64,000 bases of DNA from Paenibacillus pini JCM 16418 (GTDB lineage: Bacteria > Bacillota > Bacilli > Paenibacillales > Paenibacillaceae). Below are positions 39,461 to 47,830 of this stretch, piece after piece. The notes below the pieces were generated by a model that saw only the letters and a program-made list of their open reading frames with translations, made no database searches and was not told the origin of the DNA. The position numbers were made by a program, and so were the translations under genes. The stretch lies in contig NZ_BAVZ01000007.1 of NCBI RefSeq assembly GCF_000576305.1, positions 1 to 64,000 on the forward strand, written 5' to 3'. Position 1 is the first letter of the stretch; the number at the start of each line of letters is the position of its first letter.

Positions 39461-40267
39461 TTACAAATCTGCTTCTTTATACCTAAGAAGTGCTTTGGTT
39501 GCTGTTTCACTCATGCGTTGTTGTAGATGAGGGTGATCCACAATCTGTACGCGTTTCCCAAGGAATCTTATCTTGGACAGTAAATATTCCAGCTCCTGAC
39601 GGCTTAGACTAAGCACGATCGTGTAGCGATTATCTTCAGCCTCGTAGATCACTTCTTTCTCAAAGCAGGAGAAGGCATATAAGATTCGAGATAATTCATC
39701 ATTGAATTGCCGGATGACTTGAACGGAAACGGTGGTTTTATGGTGAAGCTGAAGTCTTTGAATATCAGCCATATATCGATCATATTTCTCCTGTGGACAC
39801 TCCTGCTCGGTAATCATCGCAATGGTATCTAGCTTCGTGCTGACCATGGTTTGGTTACGGGTGTAATACCACAAAAGGTACCATTCCCTTTTAACCATAG
39901 AATACTCTAGCTTATATGGAATCCCATGTTTAGCATAATCGATAACATCATGTTTCGTTTTATAACGAATTGTAATTCCATTCTTGTGCATAATGAGCTG
40001 TCTTAAGGAGCGTATTAAAGGGTGATACACCTGCTTCTCACGGCTATATGCCTTCTCTATAAGTATGCCGTCGATATCCATACAAGGATCTTCATCCAGC
40101 AGAGCGTTGAGCTTCTTAAGCGTCTCGGCTGTAAAAGCTTCTTTAGCCGCAGGTCGCAGCAGCATGGACTTCAGCCAGCTTCTCTCATGCGAAGTAACCA
40201 TATATGTACCAGATTGATCGAGGGATGAAAGAATCTGGTAGTTAAATATTTTCTCGAATGGATTCAT
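39461..40267 (-). CDS. WYL-domain regulator (second of a pair)
   Basis: Predicted 268-residue protein with a WYL domain (about 100-165, containing VKREWYLLWYYTRNQ) and a C-terminal WCX-like extension (about 190-260). The N terminus has no clear winged helix, so it may bind ligand and act through the partner encoded upstream, with which it overlaps by 26 bases. I place the start at ATG 40267, eleven bases after GGAAGGAG. Paired WYL proteins such as PafB/PafC work as one sensor of damage signals; that link is by family, not shown here. Confidence 0.78.
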   Translation of the reverse strand: MNPFEKIFNYQILSSLDQSGTYMVTSHERSWLKSMLLRPAAKEAFTAETLKKLNALLDEDPCMDIDGILIEKAYSREKQVYHPLIRSLRQLIMHKNGITIRYKTKHDVIDYAKHGIPYKLEYSMVKREWYLLWYYTRNQTMVSTKLDTIAMITEQECPQEKYDRYMADIQRLQLHHKTTVSVQVIRQFNDELSRILYAFSCFEKEVIYEAEDNRYTIVLSLSRQELEYLLSKIRFLGKRVQIVDHPHLQQRMSETATKALLRYKEADL

Positions 40268-41567
40268 AGTAGCTTTGGATCTCCTTCCAATCCGCAATCA
40301 TTTCCTTGCGCAGCTGTTTGGGTTCAAGGACTTCACAGCTGGAACCAAAACTCCTCAGCCATGGCCGAATTTCAGTAACTCCATTTACATGAATCTCGTA
40401 GATGAAGCCGTCATCATGTTCTTCTGTAATCTGCCCCCACTGTCCCTGTAGCGTTACTCGTTCCTTCACGAAATTAGGAATTCCATCTCCAGGGTTATAA
40501 AATTTCACGCGAACGGTGACCGGATTTTTCGTATCAATTAACCAGCTGTTCTTCATGTTCTGCTCCAGCTTGGCTCGCTTCTCCTCATATAAACTCTCCG
40601 CAACTTGCTCGGCAACCTGAATTTGTGTAATTCCGTCAAGCCGATATGTTCGCATCCCATTACGGCTATGATGCGCAAGAAGATACCAGCGACCATATTG
40701 ATGATCGTATACGACCTTAATAGGCAGGATGGTTTCCGCTATAGAAGTACTCTCACGTTCGAATAACGGATTGGTGTTTTGGGACGCATACATTTGTGGT
40801 TTTTTATGTGAAAAGTAAAGGATTTCAATGTTGCAGCGATTACGAATGGCAGTGAAGAGAGTAAACAAATGAGCCTCAGCCAGAATACGTGAGTAAAAAT
40901 GATACTTATATAAGAAGGGGGCGATTGTATTATGATTCGTCCCATTTCGTGCTAAATGCTTCCTAAGACCATCTCGGAGCAAGTACCCTTGTACTGACGG
41001 CACCTGTGTGTTCGCCATAATATCAATGAAATCATATAAGTCATGCAGTTCTTCGGTTGATAATTTCGTTATCAAGTCGTCATGTATACGATAACGGTAT
41101 GGGCGTGAGCTTGATAAACGGCGGATTACGCCAACTTGTTCTAAATATTTCAAGTCTGGACGGATGGTTTTCTCATCTGGAAGCGGAGAATCAACGGGTA
41201 GACCCCCGTAGCATGCATCTAAAACTTCATTGGCTGTTAAGGGATCATGCTGAAGTGTCGTTAAGATAAGAGAAATTCGTACAATTTCGGATTCTTTAAG
41301 TGATTTGGCACGAAAAAGAAACAGCAATGCTGGATTCGCTGAATCCAGATAATTATAGCGAAGAGTCTCGGCAAATTCCTTGCTTTGCCCAGAGGAAAGC
41401 TGCTCAGACATCGAGTTTACGATGTTCTTCAGATTTTTGATTGTTTTATCAAACGTATGGATGGAAATACCCAATTTGTCAGCAAACTGCTGACGGCTAT
41501 AAGCCCCACTCGTCAAAACAAGCATTCGTAGAAACTGGACTTCTTTATCGAAGCTTTCTTTAGCCAT
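40242..41567 (-). CDS. HTH-WYL domain regulator (first of a pair)
   Basis: Transcription regulator of 441 residues. An N-terminal winged helix (FLRMLVLTSGAYSRQQFADKLG, about 12-60) is followed by a linker, a WYL domain (about 235-320, with YGRWYLLAHHSRNGMRTYRLDGI) and a WCX-like C terminus. AGGTTTAC lies upstream of the ATG. It is divergent from the RNA candidate and the slipin gene, and two palindromes (41605-41619, 41638-41653) sit right before it. WYL domains in known cases sense nucleic acids or nucleotides; here that is inference. Confidence 0.85.
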   Translation of the reverse strand: MAKESFDKEVQFLRMLVLTSGAYSRQQFADKLGISIHTFDKTIKNLKNIVNSMSEQLSSGQSKEFAETLRYNYLDSANPALLFLFRAKSLKESEIVRISLILTTLQHDPLTANEVLDACYGGLPVDSPLPDEKTIRPDLKYLEQVGVIRRLSSSRPYRYRIHDDLITKLSTEELHDLYDFIDIMANTQVPSVQGYLLRDGLRKHLARNGTNHNTIAPFLYKYHFYSRILAEAHLFTLFTAIRNRCNIEILYFSHKKPQMYASQNTNPLFERESTSIAETILPIKVVYDHQYGRWYLLAHHSRNGMRTYRLDGITQIQVAEQVAESLYEEKRAKLEQNMKNSWLIDTKNPVTVRVKFYNPGDGIPNFVKERVTLQGQWGQITEEHDDGFIYEIHVNGVTEIRPWLRSFGSSCEVLEPKQLRKEMIADWKEIQSYYESIRENI

Positions 41568-41604
41568 ATGTAAACCTCCGATTCAACATTCCTTTCATTC
41601 ATTG

Positions 41605-41653
41605 TAGCAGTTTCTGCTATGTCGTAATACTTACGCCATGTTCGATCGAACAT
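41605..41653. promoter_or_regulatory. two palindromes, candidate WYL operators
   Basis: TAGCAG-TTT-CTGCTA (41605-41619) and the perfect 16-base palindrome ATGTTCGATCGAACAT (41638-41653) lie 38-86 bases upstream of the WYL regulator start and before the structured RNA region. They are natural candidates for binding sites of the divergent regulator. Confidence 0.45.
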
Positions 41654-41686
41654 AAATGAGCGATGATAGTTCTTGTCAGTGAATGA

Positions 41687-41842
41687 AGTGACGGCATTAC
41701 CCAGGCTGGAATTTGAAAATTCCGCAGTGCATGCAGATTCTATCTGCTTGTATGCTGTATTGTCCGCACCGTCGTTGACTCCAATAGACAGGGATCGAAT
41801 CCCTAACTCGCCTGCAAAGCGAGCTTCTGGTAGAAAAACAAC
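41687..41842 (+). ncRNA. structured RNA with tRNA-like (Y RNA-like) module
   Basis: AGTGACGG (41687-41694) can pair with CCGTCGTT (41769-41776), enclosing the hairpins GGAATT-TGAA-AATTCC (41708-41723) and GCAGAT-TCT-ATCTGC (41733-41747, extended by GCAT/ATGC). Next comes a tRNA-like block: T-arm-like AGGGA-TCGAA-TCCCT (41790-41804), a closed hairpin CTCGC-CTGCAAA-GCGAG (41807-41823) and a D-arm-like TTC-TGGTA-GAA (41825-41835), with GTTG/CAAC (41774-41777/41839-41842) closing it. The order T-arm, closed hairpin, D-arm is that of the permuted tRNA mimic in bacterial YrlA Y RNAs. The two outer pairings overlap, so they may be alternative. Ends are unknown. Confidence 0.4.
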
Positions 41843-41893
41843 CTTTTGTAGGTTAAGGGTACAACTTCAAGAGGCCTCTCACAGGAATTCTAA

Positions 41894-41920
41894 TACTCGG
41901 CATGAAATGTATGCCGAGTA
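41894..41920 (+). other. perfect stem-loop in slipin leader
   Basis: TACTCGGCAT and ATGCCGAGTA form a perfect 10-base stem with the loop GAAATGT. No T tract follows, so it is probably an RNA structure of the leader rather than a terminator. Bases 41921-42138 hold further small hairpins (CGGT-GGAT-ACCG near 41942, CAGGA-GAGT-TCCTG near 42089) and no convincing gene. Confidence 0.5.
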
Positions 41921-42138
41921 CTGCGAGACATGACTTTGTAATCGGTGGATACCGAGTAGAGTAATTTGTTCGAATGCGGCGAAGCAAGCGGCACGAAATC
42001 AGGAGAAGTTGATCCTTGAGAGGTCGTGGAATTCTATGCATAAGGGGCAGATGTCCTCTTTTCTCAAACTGGATTCCGTCATGGCCTTGCAGGAGAGTTC
42101 CTGTATGAAAGGTCACTACAAATCAGAAGGTTACTTAC

Positions 42139-42188
42139 AAATCAAATCAAATCAAATCAAATCAAATCAAATCAAATCAAATCAAATC
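42139..42188 (+). repeat. pentanucleotide repeat (AAATC)10
   Basis: Ten exact copies of AAATC end 54 bases upstream of the slipin start. The next bases CACAACC break the pattern. Such tracts vary in copy number by slipped-strand pairing and could alter leader spacing or structure. Confidence 0.95.
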
Positions 42189-42242
42189 ACAACCAACTTG
42201 CAGATGACTACATACATATCTATTCATATGGGGGGAATACCG

Positions 42243-43355
42243 ATGTTTAAAAAAATAACGATCAAACAAGATGAGCGTGGTCTGCTGTTCCGAAAAGGTA
42301 GCTATGTAAAGCTTTTGCAGCCAGGAACGTACCGTTTCTTTATAATGGCTGATGATAGCGTAGAAGTGCTAAATATGACGAAGCCTTTTGCTGTACCAGG
42401 CAAGGATATTCACCTGTTTACTCAGGATGAAATACTGATGAGTAAGCTGACGCTAGTTGAAGTACAGGATCATGAACTGGCATTTCATTATGAAAATGGG
42501 CGGTTTGTTTCGATACTCACAGCGGGGACTTACGCTTTCTGGAATGTACTTAAGAAGCATACATTTATTACGGCTGATATTCGAATTCCAGAGCTTGGAC
42601 CTGAAATTGATTTAGCGATTTTGCCTAGAATCAATGGTTACTATCAGACGGTTGAGGTGGCAAACCACGAAATGGCGCTTCTATACTATAACAACGTGTT
42701 ACAAAAAGAGCTTCGTCCAGGTCGATACTACTTCTGGAAGGGGCCCGTTTCCGTACAGGCTAAAACGATAGATCTTCGTCAGCAGCAGCTCGACATGACA
42801 GGTCAGGAAATATTGACTGAAGACAAGGTGACGCTGCGCCTCAACTTTGTATGCCAGTATAAAATTGTGAATCCACTTCAAGCTTTGGAGATCAAGCATT
42901 ACGAGGATCAATTGTATATTCTGCTCCAGCTCATTTTACGTGAATATGTAGGTACGTTGAAGCTGGATGATCTGCTCCGGATGAAGCAGGAGATTGGTAC
43001 CTTTGTATTGGAGCGTTTGAATGAACAAAGTGATCGATATGGTATGCAATTTCTATCTGCAGGACTTAAGGACATCATCCTGCCAGGTGATATTAAGGAT
43101 ATTTTGAACACGGTGCTACTCGCTGAGAAGAAAGCTCAGGCTACGATGATCACTCGTCGTGAAGAGACTGCTTCAACGCGTAGTTTGCTGAATACTGCGA
43201 AGCTCATGGATGAGAACGGTACGCTGTATCGTCTGAAGGAGCTTGAGTTCCTTGAGAAGATTTGTGAGAAAATTGGAACCATTTCATTGACGGGTGGAGG
43301 TAATCTGCTTGAGCAGCTGAATTCACTACTCAGTGCGAAGAGTGTTAATGATTAG
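42243..43355 (+). CDS. slipin family protein (SPFH/band 7)
   Basis: SPFH scaffold protein of about 370 residues. It shows tandem beta-rich repeats at the N terminus (GLLFRKGSYVKLLQPGTYRFF and a second copy, MALLYYNNVLQKELRPGRYYFW), then the SPFH core with VSVQAKTIDLRQQQLDMTGQEILT and RLNFVCQYKIVNP, and a C-terminal helical tail. Unlike stomatins it lacks an N-terminal membrane hairpin. I place the start at ATG 42243 after GGGGGGAA; the frame is open further upstream through the repeat but nothing supports translation there. Related slipins sit in bacterial RNA-repair operons; no rtcB or Ro60 gene is in this window. Confidence 0.85.
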   Translation: MFKKITIKQDERGLLFRKGSYVKLLQPGTYRFFIMADDSVEVLNMTKPFAVPGKDIHLFTQDEILMSKLTLVEVQDHELAFHYENGRFVSILTAGTYAFWNVLKKHTFITADIRIPELGPEIDLAILPRINGYYQTVEVANHEMALLYYNNVLQKELRPGRYYFWKGPVSVQAKTIDLRQQQLDMTGQEILTEDKVTLRLNFVCQYKIVNPLQALEIKHYEDQLYILLQLILREYVGTLKLDDLLRMKQEIGTFVLERLNEQSDRYGMQFLSAGLKDIILPGDIKDILNTVLLAEKKAQATMITRREETASTRSLLNTAKLMDENGTLYRLKELEFLEKICEKIGTISLTGGGNLLEQLNSLLSAKSVND

Positions 43356-43464
43356 GTATGCTGAACTTGCACCATAGTGGTAATGAACATGGAAGTCACG
43401 GTATGATGGGTAGAGCCATTAAGTCGTGGCTTTCCAATGAATTTCCACTTAAGGTGTTGATACT

Positions 43465-44015
43465 ATGAAGAATTGTCTGGTTACAGGCTATCGTGCACAT
43501 GAACTCAATATTTTTGACCAGAAGCATAAGGCATTGCCTACATTCAAAAAGCCATACGAACCAAGCTGATTTCCCTCATTGAGGAAGGGCTGGAATGGGT
43601 GATTACTCCCGGTCAATACGGTGTGGATTTATGGGCCATGGAGGTAGCGATTCTCTTGAAACAAGATTATCCTCATTTAAAGTGCTCCATTATTGCAGCG
43701 TATTTGAATCCTGAAGATAAATGGAAGGACGATAAGAAAGAATATTTTCATCAAATTATAAAAGGGCTAGATTATTATGCATCGGTGAGCAAACAGCCTT
43801 ATGAAGGGCCATGGCAGCTTAAGGCAAGAGATGATTTATTATTTCGGAAAACGGACGGTATTGTGCTTCTATATGATGAAGATGCGGGGGAAGGCAGTCC
43901 CAAGTTCTATAAAGAACGTGCACTACGTAAGCAGCAGGAAGAAGACTATACCTATATTAGTATTAGCTCAGATGATATCCAAAGTATCGCGGATGACGAA
44001 CGATATAATGAATAG
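43465..44015 (+). CDS. ypsA: YpsA (SLOG family, DUF1273), frameshifted
   Basis: Cytoplasmic nucleotide-binding Rossmann-like protein of the SLOG superfamily; B. subtilis YpsA affects cell division. Starts at ATG 43465 after AAGGTG with MKNCLVTGYRAHELNIF. After KALP one T is missing (43537-43539); adding it gives YIQKAIRTKLISLIEEGLEWVITPGQYGVDLWA, and the frame continues intact to 44015. Restored length is 183 residues, normal. The conserved GYR and GxYGVDLW motifs are kept. Confidence 0.85.
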
Positions 44016-44111
44016 AGGATGGGCTTTATTCGGGTTTTAAGTAGACATGAGCCACTCAGAATGAGAGAATGTATCAAAGCGATAACAGGACAGAAAGAGG
44101 CTGAGATCACG

Positions 44112-45098
44112 ATGATACGATTCGGTATAATTGGCACCAACTGGATTACGGAGAGATTTTTGCAGGCTGCTGCGGAGCATGATGAGTTTAAACTAACGGC
44201 GGTTTATTCACGTACAGAGGAGAAGGGGAAATCTTTCGCTGCAATGTATGAGCAGCAGCCGCAGGTATTCACGGATGTGCAGCAGATGGTGTCCAGCGGC
44301 GAAGTGGATGCGGTATATATTGCGAGTCCGAATTCATTTCATGCGGAGCAAGCGATCATATGCATGAACCATGGTAAGCATGTGCTATGCGAGAAGCCCA
44401 TGGCGTCCAATGCAAATGAAATGAAGCGGATGATTGACGCTGCGCGCAGTAACGATGTTCTGCTAATGGAAGCTATGAAATCTACATTAATGCCAAACTT
44501 CAGAGTGATGAAAGACAATTTATACAAAATAGGACAAGTTCGTCGTTATTTTGCTAGCTATTGTCAATACTCCTCGCGTTATGATGCTTTTAAACAAGGT
44601 ACGGTTCTAAACGCGTTCAATCCCGAATATTCGAATGGATCTTTGATGGATTTGGGTACTTATTGCCTTTATCCGATGGTGACTTTATTTGGAAAGCCCG
44701 AATCCGTTCATGCGGTAGGTACTTTATTATCCTCTGGCGTTGATGGAGAAGGAAGCATGGTTATGCGCTATCCGGAGATGGATGCGGTCGTTATGCATTC
44801 GAAGATATCGGATTCCTTCCTTCCGGCAGAAATTCAGGGCGAGAACGGAACGATGGTCATTGACCGGATTAATCAGCCCTATGATGTGAAAATTCAGTAT
44901 AGAGATGGGAGTGTGGAGGAACTGACACAGCTCCAAACCCATGAATCTATGTATTATGAATTAGAGGAATTTATGAAACTGATTCAGCGCGGCAAGCGGG
45001 ATAGTAAGATTAATTCCCTCGCACATTCACTAGCAGTTGCAGAAGTGATGGAAGATGCTCGCCAGCAAATCGGTCTCAAGTTCAAGACAGATGTTTGA
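44112..45098 (+). CDS. Gfo/Idh/MocA family oxidoreductase
   Basis: NAD(P)-dependent dehydrogenase of about 328 residues. The N-terminal Rossmann domain starts MIRFGIIGTNWITERF, and AVYIASPNSFHAEQAI with HVLCEKPMASNANE carries the catalytic-domain lysine of the EKP motif. The C-terminal alpha/beta domain has GSLMDLGTYCLYPM. I choose ATG 44112 because the Rossmann strand starts there; an open upstream frame to 44019 has no homologous look. Substrate is likely a sugar or polyol. It overlaps the next gene by eight bases. Confidence 0.87.
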   Translation: MIRFGIIGTNWITERFLQAAAEHDEFKLTAVYSRTEEKGKSFAAMYEQQPQVFTDVQQMVSSGEVDAVYIASPNSFHAEQAIICMNHGKHVLCEKPMASNANEMKRMIDAARSNDVLLMEAMKSTLMPNFRVMKDNLYKIGQVRRYFASYCQYSSRYDAFKQGTVLNAFNPEYSNGSLMDLGTYCLYPMVTLFGKPESVHAVGTLLSSGVDGEGSMVMRYPEMDAVVMHSKISDSFLPAEIQGENGTMVIDRINQPYDVKIQYRDGSVEELTQLQTHESMYYELEEFMKLIQRGKRDSKINSLAHSLAVAEVMEDARQQIGLKFKTDV

Positions 45099-45633
45099 TC
45101 CTACTGTCTTTGAGAATTTGAAAGTTGCATTGGAGAACCAACTGTACGATTTAGATAATTTGGATGGCATCATCCGAATTACGAATCGAACGGATCGTAT
45201 GGAAATGTCCGTCATGGCGCGCGAATTCGCACTTCAGTTCGAGCTAATCCATGGCGGAGAGATTAAGGCGGAAATTCGGCTGATGGCTTCTCTTCAAGAT
45301 TTGGCAGCAGAGATATTGGAGATGAAAGATCAGTCACCGGGTTGTAAGCTGGTGATTCGTTTCGACATGGAAGTGGTTCCTAGCCAAGTAGGACAAGGGT
45401 TAAGTAAGCCTTTACAATGCGATAAAATTGAAAAGATTATGAAGCAGCATTGGCCGGATCTTACACTTGTACAGACTGTAAGCTGTATGTACGGGAAAGA
45501 ACCTGTTCAATGTAACATCACCGCAGAACTGACATTTAATCGTAAAATCAATGAAGATCAGATGGATGATATTCCAGAGCTTATCGAGCATGTGGTTGAT
45601 ACGCTCCGTACATTAGAAGAATGTTTCAAATAA
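45091..45633 (+). CDS. conserved protein, unknown function
   Basis: Predicted 180-residue cytoplasmic protein, acidic, not recognised. It contains two Cys (in PGCKL and VSCMYGK) and shows alternating strands and helices. The ATG at 45091 overlaps the oxidoreductase stop, so the two are translationally coupled and may act together. A terminator follows at once. Confidence 0.65.
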   Translation: MFDPTVFENLKVALENQLYDLDNLDGIIRITNRTDRMEMSVMAREFALQFELIHGGEIKAEIRLMASLQDLAAEILEMKDQSPGCKLVIRFDMEVVPSQVGQGLSKPLQCDKIEKIMKQHWPDLTLVQTVSCMYGKEPVQCNITAELTFNRKINEDQMDDIPELIEHVVDTLRTLEECFK

Positions 45634-45663
45634 ATCGTACACTTTGTGTGCGGTTTATTTTTT
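45631..45663 (+). terminator. intrinsic terminator
   Basis: TAAATCGTACAC and GTGTGCGGTTTA pair (with two G-T pairs) around TTT, followed by TTTTTT. The 5' arm begins at the stop codon. Bases 45664-45840 are a leader with no gene. Confidence 0.75.
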
Positions 45664-45840
45664 ATATTAAAATATGTGATGATTCAGAAAAGTTGATTGC
45701 TGTTTAAAGCATAGTAAGAGGATACGTCTGTCTATCTGCAAGGATAAGTAGGACATTAAGATTAATCATGTGATATGGTATGATTAAGTTACAATTTTAC
45801 ATAGATCGACAATTGGGATCATAACGGACGGAGGCACAAT

Positions 45841-47778
45841 ATGGGTAATTTTCAAGCAGACCCTTATGCTTTGTATGAACATGTATATAGGATTTCGCCT
45901 TTTGGTATTGCACTCATCTCTTTTGATGGTGAATGGTTACAAGTAAATCCAGCCATGTGCAGCATTTTGGGTTATACGAAGGATGAATTGATGCAAAGTC
46001 ATGTTACTGACGTGGTTCATCCAAATGATCCAGCACATACTCCAAATCCGCTTGAAATATTACTTAACCCTGATATGGATCAATCCGAAGTAAGGATCGA
46101 GACACGTTATATTAAGAAAAACGGAGAAGATGGTTGGGCATCTACTCATGTCTCTTTAATGAGGGATGAGCAAGAAATTCCACAATGCTTAATTGTTCAG
46201 GTGAATGATATTTCATCTGTAAAGATAGCTGAACGGAAGTTACAGGAATCCGTCGAGCGCTATACTTCTCTTAAAAGATATAATCATGATGCAGTTATTT
46301 CACTTGATCTGGAAGGAAAGATTGTCAATTCCAACGTCATGGCTGAAAAGCTGACTGGATATCTTGTGAGTGAAATGGTTGGGATGGATTCATCACACTT
46401 TATTGGTGAGGGGAATCTGTACCGAATTTTATCCGAGTCTTTGAGTAATGCATCGGTAGAGAATAATATTAACACCTTTAGACATAGAGATGGCCATGAA
46501 GTTGAGGTTATGACAACGATAGCTCCTATTATTATCAGTAATGAAAATGTAGGGTTTTATATTATTGCCAAGGATATTACAGAGCATAAGAAACTGATCA
46601 TTGCCAAAGAGACCGCTGAGCATACGAATAAGGCGAAGAGTGAGTTTCTAGCAGTCATGAGTCATGAGATCAGGACACCTATGAATGGTGTGATCGGTAT
46701 GACGGACTTGTTAGAAACGACAACCGATCTGAACAGTGAACAAAGAGAATACGTTGAAATTATTCGTAAGAGCGGAGAGACGCTGCTTACGATTATTAAC
46801 GATATTTTGGATTTTTCCAAAGTGGAATCAGGTATGACCGAGCTTCAAGAGGAGCCGATGAACGTAAGGGCTTGTATTGAAGAAACATTTGATGTTCTTT
46901 CAGCTATTGCTAGTGAGAAGGATTTGAAATTAATATCTGCGGTGGACAGTGATGTACCCACTACTCTGATTGGTGATCCCAAACGACTTAACCAGGTACT
47001 GATGAATCTTGTTGGCAATGCGCTTAAGTTTACGGTAAACGGCGGAATCACAATACAGGTGAATAAGCTGTCGCAGCAACGAAATTGGATTCAGCTTGAA
47101 TTTAAAGTCATTGACACAGGCATCGGCATCCCACCTGACAAAACCAATTATATATTTGAGCCGTTCTCACAGGTGGATAATTTCATGACACGTAATTATG
47201 AAGGAACAGGTCTTGGACTAGCTATTAGTAAGAAATTGATCGAGCTCATGGGTGGTAACATCTATGTGGAGCAGAATGAAGAGCCAGGAGCAACCTTCGT
47301 ATTTACCGTTATTTTTAAGGAAGATGGGACCTATCATAACGAAGGGAATTGTCCTGACGGGGAACATTATCCTGCTAGATCGCTGAATATTCTAATTGGT
47401 GAGGATAATGAAATTAATCAAATCGTGCTAAAGAAGATGTTAGAGAAGCAAGGTCATATCGTATCCATTGCCAATAATGGTCAGGCTACCGTTGATGCAG
47501 CACTCACAGCAACCTTCGATATCATATTTATGGACATTCAAATGCCAATTCTAAATGGTTTCCAAGCAACAGCGGCCATTAAGGCAGCTCTTCCGCCTGA
47601 TCAGTGTCCTTTCATTGTGGCAGTTACAGCGAATGCACTTAAAGGCGACCGGGAGAGCTGTATGGAAGCCGGCATGGATGAATATATAAGCAAGCCATAT
47701 AAGATCCAATCAATATGCTCCATTCTAGAACCCCTCTCATTAATAAGGAATTCTTGTAAGCTCAATAGAGCAAAGTAA
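45841..47778 (+). CDS. hybrid sensor histidine kinase (PAS-PAS-HK-REC)
   Basis: Soluble phosphorelay kinase of 645 residues with no membrane segment. Two PAS domains (about 10-130 and 140-255), a HisKA domain with SHEIRTPMNGVIG (candidate H275), an ATPase domain (GNALKFTVNGG, DTGIGIPPD, GTGLGLAISKKLIELMGG) and a C-terminal receiver with MDIQMPILNG (candidate D565). No HPt domain is present, so phosphate must pass to a separate protein. GGAGGCAC precedes the ATG. It is monocistronic and the signal is unknown; PAS domains suggest an internal cue. Confidence 0.9.
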   Translation: MGNFQADPYALYEHVYRISPFGIALISFDGEWLQVNPAMCSILGYTKDELMQSHVTDVVHPNDPAHTPNPLEILLNPDMDQSEVRIETRYIKKNGEDGWASTHVSLMRDEQEIPQCLIVQVNDISSVKIAERKLQESVERYTSLKRYNHDAVISLDLEGKIVNSNVMAEKLTGYLVSEMVGMDSSHFIGEGNLYRILSESLSNASVENNINTFRHRDGHEVEVMTTIAPIIISNENVGFYIIAKDITEHKKLIIAKETAEHTNKAKSEFLAVMSHEIRTPMNGVIGMTDLLETTTDLNSEQREYVEIIRKSGETLLTIINDILDFSKVESGMTELQEEPMNVRACIEETFDVLSAIASEKDLKLISAVDSDVPTTLIGDPKRLNQVLMNLVGNALKFTVNGGITIQVNKLSQQRNWIQLEFKVIDTGIGIPPDKTNYIFEPFSQVDNFMTRNYEGTGLGLAISKKLIELMGGNIYVEQNEEPGATFVFTVIFKEDGTYHNEGNCPDGEHYPARSLNILIGEDNEINQIVLKKMLEKQGHIVSIANNGQATVDAALTATFDIIFMDIQMPILNGFQATAAIKAALPPDQCPFIVAVTANALKGDRESCMEAGMDEYISKPYKIQSICSILEPLSLIRNSCKLNRAK

Positions 47779-47782
47779 ATTG

Positions 47783-47830
47783 AAAATAACCATCCGTTAC
47801 CCTTTTGTGGATAATGGATGGTTATTTTTT
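47783..47830. terminator. bidirectional terminator
   Basis: AAAATAACCATCC and GGATGGTTATTTT form a perfect 13-base stem with T or A tracts on both sides. The right arm overlaps the last codons of the convergent AraC gene. Confidence 0.85.

Noticed and set aside
41638..41653. LexA/SOS box
   Set aside because: The Firmicute box is CGAAC-N4-GTTCG; here the half-sites are in the opposite order (GTTCG-AT-CGAAC).
41774..41842. Minus-strand tRNA (anticodon-like TTTGCAG, T-arm-like block)
   Set aside because: No D-arm GG, variable loop of only two bases, and no matching acceptor strands; the plus-strand permuted reading fits better.
41921..42000. Second tRNA-like element (GACTTTGTAATC, TTCGAAT)
   Set aside because: The bits resemble tRNA loops, but I find no consistent stems around them.
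42139..42188. CRISPR array
   Set aside because: A 5-base tandem repeat with no spacers and no cas genes.
42009..42242. N-terminal extension of the slipin
   Set aside because: It would encode the AAATC repeat and low-complexity sequence; GGGGGGAA and the conserved N terminus support ATG 42243.
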